Positions 37,755 to 51,423 are shown, counted from the first letter of the stretch. The stretch is 64,000 nt of DNA from Persicaria tinctoria (GCA_037127255.1 JBANSL010000004.1:992001-1056000), one strand, 5' to 3'. Program-made: numbers and translations. The notes: a model not told the origin generated them from the letters alone.

Positions 37755-40700
37755 ATGGTTGTCAGCTTAACTGGCCTTCGAGTTTCAGCTATTATATACT
37801 CGAATTTTTATCTAATAAAAAAAAAGTTACATACATTATTTTACATGTATTTTGGAATCCAAAACATATTTTGGTTTTTCTTTTTTTTTGGGGTGGGGGG
37901 ATTTTGGTTTATTTTACAATGTGTTTTTATTTTAGCTTCATTAACATTTTGTGAATTAGGACAATCAAACACCACATGACACTTGTCAAAAAAGTGTTGA
38001 AATATTCCGATATTATAAATAATATATAAATTTGACGGACTACTTCATTCATTAACAATTGATTTTGAAATGAAACTCCGTTGAGTTTATATTCTATATA
38101 TGTAAACTCACACAACTTTAATTCTCTAACGTTTTAACTCCATCAAATCCAGCCAACTTAAACAAAAAGGGGAATAAGATTTTTCTACCATTATTATATT
38201 TATTTAACGAGGATATGATTAATAACTTTACTAGTATAGTCTAATTAGAGATTTTATGGTAACTTTTTCTACCTTAATACTCTATAATCTATATATATGA
38301 GATCTCAATCTCGAATCATGATAACGGAAATGGGACACATTTTCGAGTTTAGTAAAGCATCACTGATTCATTTTATATTTTAAAAAAAAATCATTTCAAT
38401 ATCTCACCAAGTATTTTATTATAAAAATAATACACTAAAAGTTCACATCTCACATCTTGTCGTATTTGGCATATTGATTATGCAACTTTTGATTCTACAC
38501 ATCAAATAGAGATCGAATAGTTGGCTTAGACGTGACAATTATTTAGATTAATGTATACGAGTGTTCTAATTATATTATAGGTAATTGACCTTACACCTAA
38601 AAAAAAGAACATGATTAATTGAGTGTATTAATAATAAACATTTATCACATCAGGGCCTAATTAATCATCCTATTAATTTTGGGGTCAATATAATCATCTA
38701 ATAATAATTTGAACAAATTAACACATGAACTTAAGGTGTTTCATCATTAATTATGTTTCCCACAAACTCAGCACCAATGTGTGAAATGTCAATTAAGCCT
38801 GATTGCTGTGTTTGAATCTTTTGATTGGCCGATTTGGAATCATTAATAAATCTAGATACGTACACGTAACATGCCTTTAATTAATTACTAGTACTACTAT
38901 ACTCCCTTAGCCCCTTTGATCTAAAACAATTGATATTTTAAGGGATTTTGTTTATCTTCTAAACTGTATTTACACCAATTAAACTTCCCCTCTTAAGAAT
39001 GAAACATGAAATTTAAATAGAAAGTGTAATTTCCAGTTAAAGAGAAAAAATTGTTGTGAATAAAACCAAATACAGTATATAGATAGATAGCTATATAGTA
39101 TATACTTTGTCACAAATTAATACTACCAACTTTTAACAATGCCCTTTGCCTCATAAAACATTGGTATTAGTATCTTTTAATATCATTATTGGGTGATAAC
39201 TTGATACCAAGTAATACCACCCTTTAAATTAGTATATCAAATAGGGCAAAAAAAGTGAGAAATATGATATTAAGATCTCAAGTGATATAAAAGTCGACTA
39301 ATATCAATCACTGAATATCAGATATTAACCCCAATATCTGATATCTAATAAGTAGATATCGATGTCAAATAGAGTCTTAGTGAGTTGTTTTGTGACTCAT
39401 AGAGTCATCAAGCTCGCATCATATCTCTCGCCAACAAGAAACTGTATCATCAGAACTAAGCACAAATGCATAAGTTGATTTAGTTGATGATATCTGGTGA
39501 AGTCTTTCCTTTAGAGAATTGGAGTCAACCCAATCACAAGTTGATATAGTGGTTGAGACTATATCCCATGTCAAGAGATTTAAAATTTGTGAGGTTACAT
39601 TTTATGTTGAGAGGTTCAAGTTTTGATCTTTATAGCAACATGGTGTCCCATTTTAATAGGTCACTATGATATATAGAATGATTAACTCAATCGAACTGGA
39701 TTATGGTAAAAAGGGAAATGGAGCCGAAAAAACAAGCCTACATTCACAAGACTTATTTATCGTGATTTATCAATATGGGCAGAAGCCCACCACTTTGGAC
39801 TGTATTTCCCGAATTGGGCCTATTATTGCTTTGTTGATAAGGGCCCAACAAGGGAAATGTGATTATACAAAAACCTGATACATCATAATTTACGTTTGTA
39901 CCACCAATTAAGGTATCAAGCATTTTCTAATACTACCAGCTTGTAACACCCAATCATACTTTATTTGAGACTAAATTTATAAATTTAAGACATGACAAAT
40001 TGACTCCATTCAAATACTACCAGCTTGTAAGCAACTCATGATAGTTTGCTTGCTTCATGTTTGAAGGAAATTCAAAAAATTTTGTTGTCTCTTCAATAAA
40101 TGACCAGTTAAGGGTATCATATATGCCTTTTCAAGATTTATTTGGCCACCTAAGAGCATTTTCAACATACTGAGGCCTTTGTGGATATTTTATGCCAACA
40201 ACAAAAAATGAAAATCCTAAGGAATGAGACTATTTAGTCTCAACATGAGAGTATTTGGTAATAAAATATCTAAAAAGTTATTTAATGTGGACCAAATACT
40301 AAAGTTCTTGTCTTTAGTTTTATTTGGTAATAAAATTCCCTCAAAATATATAAAATTCAACATTTTTTAATATATATTGAGAAGTAGATATACCGATTGT
40401 TATGGTTTAAAAAAAGGAAAAGCACTCCACCAAAAAAAAAAAGATAGAGAGAGACTAATACAATTGAGAACAACAACAGTCTAGGCAGTCTCTTGGAAGT
40501 CGAGGAAGACTTGAGCATGAATTGCAAATGTTTAGGAGATTAAGGAGACATCTCGACACGGGAAGAATAAAAAGCAGTGACTTAGAAAGAAAAAATGACA
40601 TCTCTTAAAAAAGATGAACTAACTATGTTTTCTTCGCCTAATTGGTAGATCTTCAAAAACTATAAGCACTATTACGATCATTCCGATCTTCAACCAGACT

Positions 40701-41025
40701 AGATATAAAGCTAGACAATTCCTATTTTATCTTGATTCACCAATTAATTGTTTTCCCAAAAAAAACGCAAATAATTACAAATTTATTATTAATTTGTCGA
40801 GTCTTTCTAATCTAGGTTTGAATGTATAAGTTAATCATTTTAATTTGAAAGTATAATCCTAATGAATTTGTCGGGGTTTTCTAATCTAGGTTTAACCAAT
40901 TTTTAGATCATTATAGCAAATTTTAAAATAAATCTTCTAAGTTTTTTTTTAAGTATCACAAAATCTTATTTGATTATATTGTTTAAAATTGAATTTCTTA
41001 GCCCATATATCCTCGAGTATGAATT
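37755..41025. other. AT-rich intergenic DNA, no gene
   Basis: Long AT-rich stretch with T- and A-tracts and short palindromic GATATC/ATATCAG words near 39,270-39,370. No open frame has family content. Confidence 0.55.
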
Positions 41026-41037
41026 AAAATCCATTTT

Positions 41038-41268
41038 TTTTGATGACGAGGAACCCACCTTTGGTGGCAAACCCCGAACACGTGACCCAGCCGGCAAGAA
41101 TCACGCACCAGATAAACCGGCTTGCGTCGATCGGCTCGACCCACTGAAAAGGAGCAAGACAAACATTGGATTTTGATCCAAAGAAAGTGGCGGAGGTAGA
41201 GATCGAACCCAAGACCTCCCCACATCCCCTTGCTCCCCACCAGTGAACCACCCCGACTGGGCCGAATC
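41038..41268 (-). mobile_element. tRNA-derived SINE with 12-bp target duplications
   Basis: The target duplication AAAATCCATTTT lies at 41026-41037 and 41269-41280. Read on the minus strand, the element has an A-box-like TGGTTCACTGGTGGG near 41,250 and a B box GGGTTCGATCTC near 41,210. It ends in a short A-tail at the left target copy. At 231 bp the element is complete. Confidence 0.88.
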
Positions 41269-41280
41269 AAAATCCATTTT

Positions 41281-41797
41281 GGGTTGAACCCATATACACC
41301 CAACTTGATACGGACAAGAAAATCAAGGCTGAAAAAGCGAATCGGCAAACCGTTGGTCGTGCGAAACGAGCTGGTCGTTGTCGTTTCAATTTCCTTTTTG
41401 TTCTTTTTTGAAATACAAAATTACAAAAAAGACGCCATCCATTCGTAAGGCGTAAGGGATATCGCAGCATTTACAAATTCAAGATATCGCAGCATTTAAT
41501 TTCAGAAATTAAAAAGGAATAAATAAAATAATAAATCGCAACGTGAAAATTTTTGAATTGGCATCAGTGGTGCGAATCAATTCAAATCCACCTAACAGTT
41601 TATTGGCAGACATAAAGAACACGCAAGACAAAAAAAAAAAAAATCCCCAAAACGAAACCCTAATTTCCTCTGCTTCGATTCCTTTACCAGGATCGAAGTT
41701 GAGAAGCAATTCCAACTGCATTCAAGCTTCCACAAATCGACTCAAATTAGTTCAGAAGCATTTTGAGTGTTATTTTTTCAGAAAAAATTGATTGAAA
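41281..41797 (+). other. CBS-gene 5' leader and promoter region
   Basis: AT-rich DNA containing the leader, with an A-run near 41,632. A 12-bp word ATATCGCAGCAT is repeated at 41,459 and 41,484. No other gene is seen. Confidence 0.5.
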
Positions 41798-44700
41798 ATG
41801 AGCTCCCAAGTAGCACCGGCCAAGCGGACCAGCACGACCTTGAAGAGAGGCCCGTCGGCAGCGAAGAAAGCGGCGCCGTCGGAGAACGGGAGCGCCGCAG
41901 GCAGCAATGCCTCCAAGCCTACTTCTCCGAACTCGTATGTTTTTGTAGTAGGTTGAAATGATGTGTGGGGTTCAGGTCAACTTTGAATCTCGGGAATCGA
42001 GTGATTTTGCTTGTTTGTTGTTTTAGGTTGATTGGTGGAGAGAGGACGGTGAAGAAGCTTCGATTGTCGAAGGCTTTGACCATCCCGGAGGGCACCACCG
42101 TGTCCGAAGCTTGCCGGAGGATGGCGGCGCGACGGGTCGATGCTGTTCTGTTGACCGATGCCAACGCCTTGCTTTCTGGAATTGTTACTGATAAGGTTTT
42201 CCTTCATGTTCTCCTGTGCTCTCTATCATAATCCCGTGATGTGAATTACTGTAGTTGTATTTAACTATATAGGTTGATGTGTCCATGTGATTTGGCTTTG
42301 TGATGCTCTGTGTTGTTTAATTTGAATGATTTTGTTAGGAGTAAAAACTGCCCCTTCTTTGTCCTAGTTTTTCGCAAAACAACAACCTCTTATTTTAAAA
42401 TGTAGTGAATCCCACAGTTAAATCCAACGTTTAGAAAAATGACACTCATTCCCACTATCCCCCTAGAAACTCTTTAACCCAACTTTTTGTAAGATTTAGG
42501 TTTAAGAGGTGGATTTTTCTAAATTTTAAAATAAAAAAGTGTTTTTTGTTTGATAAAATTAATACTTGGGGTGTCATTGTGTCAAAACTAGTATCAATCA
42601 GTGGGTAAAACTGATATGGGAGGAGGATGTGGGTTTGTCTGGTGTGCTTGATTGTTTGGGTTTTTCGGTGATAGGATATTGCGACAAGGGTTATAGCCGA
42701 GGAGCTGAGGCCAGACCAGACTACAGTTTCTAAGATTATGACAAGGAATCCTACATTTGTCAATTCAGATGCTTTAGCTATTGAGGCGCTCCAAATAATG
42801 GTTCAGGGTAAGCTTGCTCTTTGTTTACTTTCCTGCATTTTATCCTTTTACAGAAACAATTGTCAATAATAGTTTGAATTTAGAGTGTAGACATTTTGTG
42901 GATTGTGAATTTGAGATTTTGTTCCATGCGTAGTTGTAGTTGTGACTTGTGAGGAGAGAGCTAATTATCATTGGAAACTGAAACATAAGTTCGTATATCT
43001 AGTAATGGATGTTCATGTTGGATACAAAAGAATTGAAGTTGAAGTGAAGGTTGAAGTTCCCTTTGTTATATTGTTAATAGTGGATGAATAAAATGTTCTT
43101 TCAAATTGTCCTCAACAGAATTTCTGTTGTTTCTCACTTGTTCAGTTAGCTTTGGGTGCATTCTTTGCTTGCATTTTATTACATTTATTAATTTTGAAAG
43201 TAATTGTCTTTTCTGCTTGTCTTTATTATCAGGAAAGTTTAGACACCTTCCAGTTGTAGAAAATGGAGAAGTCATTGCCTTGTTGGATATTACTAAGTGC
43301 CTTTATGATGCCATTTCCAAGATGGAGAAAGCTGCTCAGCAAGGTAGTGCAATTGCAGCTGCTGTGGAAGGAGTCGAACGTCAGTGGGGTAGCAATTTCA
43401 CTGGTCAGTTGAAGTACTTCCAACTCAAGTCAGTTTGTTGTCTTCATCATAGAATAATGAAAAGCTTCTACAAGAGTTTCAGTTAACCACTATGTGATGG
43501 ATATGATAGTAGTAATCTGACCCAAAGTATAAAATGCTGCTTGCTTGTCTCTCCACTACAAGGTTTCATTTATTGTTTTTGTCTTTTTAACTTCCTTCGG
43601 TGGATTAACTTCTGGGTTATGGGCTAATTTCATACTTTTCTTTTTCTGGATGTGTTGCAGTGAGGGTTTGAATTTTGAAGGGTGGTTGACTGATTTTTAC
43701 TCTCTAGATTTTTTTTTTAAAAAAGAACCGAGAAAAGGAATGATTATAACTTGAGGCATATCTTTTTATGCGAAGTTTTAAAACTACAAAACTTGGTATC
43801 AAATTCAATTTATCAGGCTTGATACCAATTCGGAATATAGGGCTTTAGGAGTTTCCTGATAGTTTGACCTGCATAATGGCTTGAGAAGAGAAGTTGCACT
43901 CTACTAGATATTGCAGAAGTATTTCAGTGCTGTACATCTAAGAGGATTGCAAAACAAGCGCAAACTATGCTTGTGGGTGTAACACAAGAGTTATATGAAC
44001 AAGAAAAGTTTATCAGATGCTTGTTTCTTTGACATCTTTGTGCTGTTTGCAGCCCCATCTGCATTTATTGACATGCTTAGGGAAAAGATGTTCAAGCCTG
44101 CTTTGTCAACTATAATACCTGAGAACACCAAGTATGTATATGTCCTTTATTTTTACCTTTTTTTTAATGGAAAAAATTCTTTTTATATAAAAAAAATCCA
44201 TGGTCATGTTTCTATTTCTTATTGCATGTCTCAGGGTAGCGACTGTGTCACCAGCAGATCCAATTTATGTTGCTGCAAGGAGGATGCGTGATTTTCGTAC
44301 TAGTTCAGTAATTGTGATGTCAGCAAACAAGATCTCCGGGATATTTACGTATTGTTCTCTACCATGCACATCTTTTGTTCAGACTTTTGGTCTATGGATC
44401 ATTCGCCTTTTCTTATTTCTTTTCATTATGCAACTGCAGTTCAAGGGACATCCTCATGCGGGTTGTCGCAACACAGATGTCTCCTGAGTTGACTCTGGTG
44501 GAAAAGGTTTTCGTAGCCCAAATAGTTTTATGTTTTGCTTCTAGAAGTATTATTAGACTGTTTTGTTGGATTATCTATGGATTTTCCTGCACAAGTTGAG
44601 ATTCTCGTCCTCAATGAATTTGTTTGTATTCTTTCTCTAGGTGATGACTCCAAATCCAGAATGTGCAACACTTGAAACAACTCTCCTCGAGGCACTACAT

Positions 44701-46300
44701 ACAATGCACGATGGGAAGTTTCTTCATCTCCCTGTCTTGGACAAAGGTGACTTGAGTTTACTTGGAAGGAATCAATTGAGCTGATTTTTTATTATCATCA
44801 ACAAAATGTCTTGATAAGTTAATCATTTCTGCTGTGCAGATGGAGCTTTGGCTGCCTGTATAGATGTTCTGCAGATCACCCATGCTGCAATTTCCATGGT
44901 AAGTGGAGATAGTTTGTAAGCTTTATTTTTCATTGCTATGTTGGTCCCTCTTCTTGTACTTGCTGATGCTGATGCTGATGCTGATGCTATTAGATCTCTT
45001 GGAAATAGGCAACTGTAAATTTTTATGAAAATGCACTACAATTCAGTTATGGGAGCCTCAACGCCAAAAACTTGCATTTAGAAAAGTGTTGTCTATTATT
45101 ATCTCGAACTTGATGAATGTACTTAAGAAAGTTATGTAATGAGTAGTGATTCTTGCAAGGTCGTATTTATTATTGTTCATTTTCGCTGTATACAGTCTGG
45201 TACTTAAATGTGATACATGTTTTACCAGGTGGAAAGCGGCTCTGGAACAATGAATGATATGACAAACACAATGATGCAGAAATTTTGGGACTCAGCTCTA
45301 TCCGCTGAGCCAGCAGATGACTCTGACACTCATAGGTTTTTACCTTTTGTCCTGTTAGATATTGTCATCTGGAACTGTAGTATGCAAAACTGATTTGTCA
45401 TAAATTTTCATTCTACAGTGAAATGTCAACGATGATGCCATCCGAACCGTCAGAGCTTGGGAGGTATCCATCTCTCGGTCTTGGGAATTCATTTTCCTAC
45501 AAATTTAAGGATCACAAAAAACGTGTTCATCGCTTCAACTCCGGTGAGGTCCCATTTAAAAAGTTGTTTCTAGAATGTGAATTTGTAGATGTTCTGATTG
45601 GTTATGCATCTTATAACGCCTGACCATTGATCCAAATCGTGAATCTTTCTTTTGAGTGTCCCTACTGATTGATGCAAATATAGAATTGTTAGAACCGGTA
45701 TCTTGGTATTGCTTTGATTGCCCACTAATTTCAACACCGTGTAAAATTTCTACACCGTGTAAAATTTGTTCAGGTGTTGAACATCTTGATGAACTTGTAG
45801 CTATTGTGATGCAAAGAATAGGAACCAGTAGCGATCAAAGCCGTCCACAAATTCTGGTGAGTTGATAACTTGCCTTTTCTTTTCCTCACCTATTCCTCTT
45901 CTGTAGGTTTTAATTAATCAGTTATTCTGAAACAAATGTTTCCTTGAATGCAGTATGAAGACGATGAAGGCGATAAAGTTCTGCTCACATCTGATAGCGA
46001 TCTTCTTGCAGCAGTAGGACACGCTCGATCAGTGGGTCAGAAGGTGATTACATTTTTCTTACACAGTTCTTATATTGAAGCTTACCTGTTGTTAATTTCA
46101 TCCAACTCTTTCTCCTCCAGGTGTTAAGGTTGCATCTGGAATTCCCTGAATCTCACCAGCAAGAAAAGCCTCAGACAACTACATCCACTCTCCAGGCAAG
46201 CACAAGCAGGTGGACAACCCTTCAATCCGGGCTTCTGGCAGGGGCGGTTGTTGTGACGAGCGTAGGAGTAGTCACATATCTAAAGCGAGCAAATGTATAA
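41798..46300 (+). CDS. CBS-domain and PB1-domain protein (CBSCBSPB type)
   Basis: There are fourteen exons: 41798-41934, 42027-42195, 42675-42807, 43233-43403, 44053-44131, 44235-44348, 44440-44506, 44641-44746, 44840-44898, 45229-45335, 45419-45543, 45774-45856, 45954-46043 and 46121-46300. All are in phase with GT-AG introns, giving 539 residues. A Ser/Lys/Ala-rich N-terminus precedes two CBS pairs (from KKLRLSKALTIPEG to about residue 190, and from VATVSPADPIYVAARRM to VLQITHAAI). A PB1 domain follows (VLLTSDSDLLAAVGHAR, near residues 410-480). One C-terminal membrane segment ends the protein (GLLAGAVVVTSVGVVTYL). CBS pairs sense adenosyl ligands and PB1 mediates pairing; the exact role of this plant group is not established. 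The intron before exon 12 carries a tandem ACACCGTGTAAAATTT duplication, and intron 9 a (TGATGC)n run near 44,965. Confidence 0.95.
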
Positions 46301-47320
46301 ACCCGACATCTTCTCTGCGTATATGATACTGGATACTGGTCCTCCCTCAAGGGGAAGGAAGCTTCGGATGAAATGAAGCTTCGTTTTTTGACAGCGTATG
46401 CTGATTGACAACTGATGAGCTAGACTCAATCGTCAACTTTTGTCGACGAAATACGAATGGATCATCCTATTACACAAAGAAGGGTTGATGTTTGATTGCA
46501 TTTTGCAAATATCAGAGCCGGCATGCCTGTGTCACGACTCATATGCACCAAACATGAAACATCTTCATTTCATACTTATCCAAGTTTTACTTATTCGGTT
46601 AATTGATCCCTACTACATTTTGTTGTTTCAGCCAGCAATTGGAATTTGGAAGGCAATGTAATGACTGAACAATTTAGGGTTCAATTGGAAATTTAGGGAA
46701 GATGATTTTGATAACAAATTGAAAAAGAACTTCCGATTCTCTCTTTCTTCCAAACTCTTCTTCTCAGCTTCCTTAGTTTCATTGCAAGGATGGGAAGTTC
46801 ATCTATCCTAAGGTCACAATTCACAACACCTTCTCGATAACAAGTTGGACATTCTCGGGCTTCCAACTAAAAAACATTTTTACGGATGAGAATAATTGAG
46901 TTTCACAACTCTAGTAGCGATGATAGTCAAGTCCCTTCAAATGGGTTTGTTCTTGATACTCGAGAATGATTGGAGATCGATCACAAAGTAGTCGGGAATG
47001 ACTAATTCAATTTATTTTCATAGGATTAAATATACACCCATTTCTTTATTAATCGGGAAATAGCCTTCATGACTTTTTGAGATTCATCTTCCCATTGTTT
47101 GTGCAAATCAACCTAAAAATTTCCATTAACTTACTTTATCCCCTTATTCTTAGTATATGCATTTCTTTAATAATTAAATCTTACTATAATATTCTTAGTA
47201 TATGCATTTCTTAGTATTTTGTTTCACTCTCAACTATTTAGAAGCTTTGCTCATAATTAGTCATAACTCATGAAGACCTTATTTATTAAGCTGTTACTCT
47301 CCTAGCTTGTAGCTTCTTCT
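46301..47320. other. spacer between the CBS and LRR genes
   Basis: 3' flank of the CBS gene, then AT-rich DNA. A duplicated TTCTTAGTATATGCATTTCTT lies near 47,145 and 47,190. No gene is seen. Confidence 0.5.
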
Positions 47321-50300
47321 ATGGAGCCTTCTACTATCACCATGTATTCGGTTCGACTGTTCATAGTTTTGATACTTTTACAGGCTTATACATCCCGATG
47401 TTGTTTAGAGCGCGAGAGGGTGGCTTTGCTCCAACTTAAGTCTTATTTTGTTTCACTCTCAACTACAGCGCATTTTTCAAAGTACTTGGCTAGTGAACTA
47501 AGTTCATGGGATGCCCAAGGAAACTGTTGTCTGTGGAATAGAGTTGCGTGCAATCAATCGATGCAACATGTGACCGTACTCTCCCTATCGGGCCTTATGC
47601 AACAGAGGCTTGACTCATCAACCAATGTTCTTAATGTAAGTTTATTTCATCCTTTTCGAGAATTGATAAGCCTCGACTTATCAACCAATTACATCAATCG
47701 CTTGGTCGGAAATGGAGGTATATATGTTTTCTTTTGGCATCTATATATATATGTTTCATTTCACGAAACTGTTGATTTTATGTATTGATATTGTGAGTCG
47801 ACAACCTTGATGTTTTATATGTAGGATACAAGAAGTTAAATTTGCCAAGATTAGAGACCTTAAATTTTGGATTTAATGATCTTGATGATAAGCAAGAACT
47901 CGGAGATCTTGTGGGATCACTCAATTCGCTCAAGGAGTTGTTTTTGAATGATAACAGGGCCATGGATGGAAACTTTCCAGGACAAGGCAATCAATTTCTG
48001 ATTTATTCTTATTTTGTCCACATAAATTTGTTGGAGCATATCATTAGTTAATTTTATGCATTTTTTCCATAGAGTTGGCACATTTGAAGCAATTGCAGGT
48101 GCTAGATCTGAGTAACAACTATTCATATGGATCTCTACCAAGTCAAGGTAAACCACAAAACATTTAATTTTAGCATTTGGTTCATGTGTTTTGGTTTTTC
48201 TGATATATGGTTTTCATCAATATATTTCTCAGATTTAAGTAAACTAAGGAGCCTTGAACAGTTAAGACTTGGCCGAAATGGTCTGAGTGGATCTCTACCA
48301 AGTCAAGGTAAACCACGCAACATTTGTACTCACTAGTTTTAGCATTTGGTACGTTCATGTGTGTTGATTTTTCTGATAGATGGCTTTTATCAATTACTCA
48401 GATTTATGTAAACTAAGGCACCTTGAACAGTTGAGACTTGACCGAAATCAGCTGAGTGGTATCCTTCCAACGTGTTTATGGAGCTTGACATCTCTCCGAG
48501 CGCTTGACCTGTCCTACAATAGTTTCAGTGGAAACTTGCCCCCAACCATCAACCTCCCGTCGCTTGAATGGTTATCCATCTCAAACAATAACTTTGATGG
48601 GAGATTCTCTTTATCTTACCTAATGAATCATTCAAGGCTACAAGGCTTGCCCCTCTCAAACAATGCATTTCAACTACAAATGGATGATTCTTCGTTTGTG
48701 TTTTACTACACCTCTAAGCTCGTGGCTCTCGGATTAAGTCATTGCAACTTGAATGGTCAGTCCCAAAGTTTCCTCAAATTCCTCTCCTACCAATCAAATC
48801 TACAGTACATTGATCTCTCTAGTAATGGATTATGTGGATTATTTCCAGCATGGTTGCTGCAAAATAATTCAAATCTCCGTTACTTAAACTTGGGAAATAA
48901 TTCCTTCAACGGAAGTCTTGACCTCCCAAAGCATAGCAATTTATCATTTTTGGACATTTCAAGCAACAATCTAGTTGGGATGCTGCCTAAGGATTTCGGG
49001 ATAGCGCTATCTTCCCCCATAGCCTTAAACTTGTCTAAGGATTTCAGGATAACGCTACCTTCCGACCTTGTAGGAGTCTTAGCCTTAAACTTGTCTTTCA
49101 ATTCTTTTGATGGGCATATCCCTCCTTCGGTTAGCAACATGACTCAATTACTCTCACTAGATTTATCAAACAACAACTTCTTCGGAGAGGTACCAAGAGG
49201 ACTAGTGTCGGATCTCACTAACTTGCAACTTTTGTCGCTATCCAATAACAATCTTGGAGGAGAGATTATTCCCATCTACACGAACTTGCAATCCTTGAAG
49301 GCTTTATGCTTAAATGACAACAACTTTGTTGGGACTCTGCAAGGGTCGCTGCTAAACTCTCAAGAGTTAGGCTTTCTAGATGTATCCGACAATGAAGCAA
49401 CGGGGGAAATTCCTACTTGGATTGGCGACTTTGAAAACTTAAATTCAGTGTCCTTAGCAAGGAATGAATTTCATGGTGACATACCGAGTCAACTTTGCCA
49501 ACGAGGCAATGGCGAGGGGCTTGGGTTTTTGGACCTTTCAGGAAACAGGTTCACCGGGAGGATACTTTCTTGCTTCGGACTTAGAACAAAATTAAGATTC
49601 TTGCATATGCACGGAAATCATCTTACTGGAGTAATTCCAAAGGGATTGGCAACTTTGTGGAGGTTGGAGACACTTGATTTAAGCAATAACCACCTGTCTG
49701 GTGGTATTCCTCATTGGATCCATAAGCTTTCCTACTTGGTTATCATTCTATTAGGTGGAAATCAGCTTGAAGGAGAATTGCCAGTCCAACTGTGTCGATT
49801 GCAAAAGGTTAACATCATCGACTTGTCTAATAATAGCCTTTCAGGTTCTATTCCCTCTTGCTTTCAACATATGTCATTTGGTGAACGTAAATTGGATGAT
49901 TCTTGGTATGGATCATGGTTGTCAGAGGGACTTTATATGGCTCAGAGCTATCTTTCAAGCTGGGACTTTCAAGAGTATGAAACATATGTAAATTTCGACA
50001 TGCAAGAGAAGGTTAACTTCATGGTAAAGAGCAGATACAGTTCTTACAAGGGCAATATTCTTACGATTATGTCTGAGTTAGATTTGTCATCCAATAAACT
50101 GATTGGAGTCATTCCTCCTGAATTGGGAGAGTTGGGAAGCCTCCATGCTCTAAATCTGTCCCACAACCACTTATCTGGTTCGATACCTAGGAGATTCTCC
50201 AAGCTCAAGCGTCGAGAGCTTAGACCTATCAAGCAACAACTTGAGTGGAGCAATCCCTTCTGAACTAGTCGTTCTCACTTCCCTGGAGATCTTCAATGTA

Positions 50301-50624
50301 TCTTACAACAATCTAAGCGGAGAAGTGCCAGAAACGGGACAGTTTGGAACCTTTGATGAAAAAAACTACCAAGGAAATCCTTTGCTTTGTGGGTCTCGAC
50401 TACCTAAAAGTTGTGGGATGGATGAACCTATGCCTAATATCGGGAACACGTCAACCAAAGAAGGAGATGAAGGATTTGACGTGGAGGTATTCCTCTGGAG
50501 CTTCGGCATGTCCTCTGTCACTATCTTAACGACCTTCATTGTTGTTCTTGCAATCAACCCTTACTGGAGGATAGCTTGGTTTGCATTTCTTGATGTCAAA
50601 TTTCTTTGGTGGTTCAACCCATGA
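47321..50624 (+). pseudogene. LRR receptor-like protein (RLP), frameshifted before the membrane anchor
   Basis: There are five exons: 47321-47717, 47825-47986, 48073-48147, 48233-48307 and 48402-50624. A signal peptide (LFIVLILLQAYTS) and an LRRNT cap (CCLERERVALLQLK, CCLWNRVACN) come first. More than twenty plant LRRs, an island before the last repeats, a short acidic juxtamembrane part and one membrane span (SSVTILTTFIVVLAI) follow. The tail is NPYWRIAWFAF and there is no kinase, so it belongs to the RLP class of cell-surface receptors in immunity or development. At 50210-50211 two bases appear missing (or one extra), which shifts the frame and gives a stop at 50263. The rest of the LRR, membrane and tail continue in another frame to 50624. 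Intron 2 has a GC donor. Exons 4 and 5 with their introns are tandem copies. Without the indel this would be an ordinary RLP. Confidence 0.85.
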
Positions 50625-50903
50625 ACTTGGAGCATTGTGTCGATCATCTCTTACATTTGGTGTTTACTTTCAGAATTTCTCTTGCATTGCTTTTTTTTAT
50701 TATCACAACTAATTTTCTGCAACTTTCATTGTGTCAGTTTATCTATCGTTATTTTGGACTTCAAATTTGTGTCGTAAACTGTTTTCTTAGTCTTCGCCTT
50801 GTCTTTGTATATCATCACAAGTACTTTGTAATGTTAAATGGTTTTCAATATGTAATTAGTTGTTATTGTTGACATTGTTATGTATTTTAGGATTAGAGCA
50901 TGA
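50625..50903. other. 3' flank of the RLP gene
   Basis: T-rich 3' untranslated and flanking sequence up to the hAT element. No gene is seen. Confidence 0.5.
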
Positions 50904-50911
50904 GATAAAAC

Positions 50912-51423
50912 TAGGGTTGGTCACCCGACTTGGACCGGGTTGATCCAGACCGGAAATTCATGTCCGGTTCAAGACCAGTGAACCAGAAATTTTGAAATCT
51001 TGGACCGCAGATCGGACCTGGACTGCGATATATGGTTTCGGGTTTTCCGGTCCACGGACTGGTTGGACCGCTTGAAAATTAAATGGATTATAAAATAATT
51101 TATAATATATTTTAATGTTAATTGTTAAATGTGAAAATAGACTTAATTAAATTACTCTTATTAATACATGAAAAAAAAAATTTATAATATTTTATTTGGT
51201 AACTTTAATTTTATTTTAAAAAATACATGTATACACGCACATATATATATATATACATACACATTTCGGTCCAACCGGTCTTGGACCAGAAATTCCGGTC
51301 CGATCCTGGTCTTGGACCGGAAACCGGAATTTTAATTTTTATGAACCGTGGACCGGACCATTATATTTCCGATTCGGCCAAAGACCATAAATTTCGATCC
51401 GATCCAAATTTTGCCCAACAGTA
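50912..51423. mobile_element. non-autonomous hAT element with 8-bp target duplication
   Basis: GATAAAAC occurs at 50904-50911 and 51424-51431, the 8-bp duplication typical of hAT. The ends are TAGGGTTGGTCA and, in reverse, TACTGTTGGGCA. The 512-bp inside has no coding capacity. Its outer thirds are packed with GGACCGG/CCGGTCC words, around an AT-rich core with a (TA)n run near 51,245. Confidence 0.88.
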
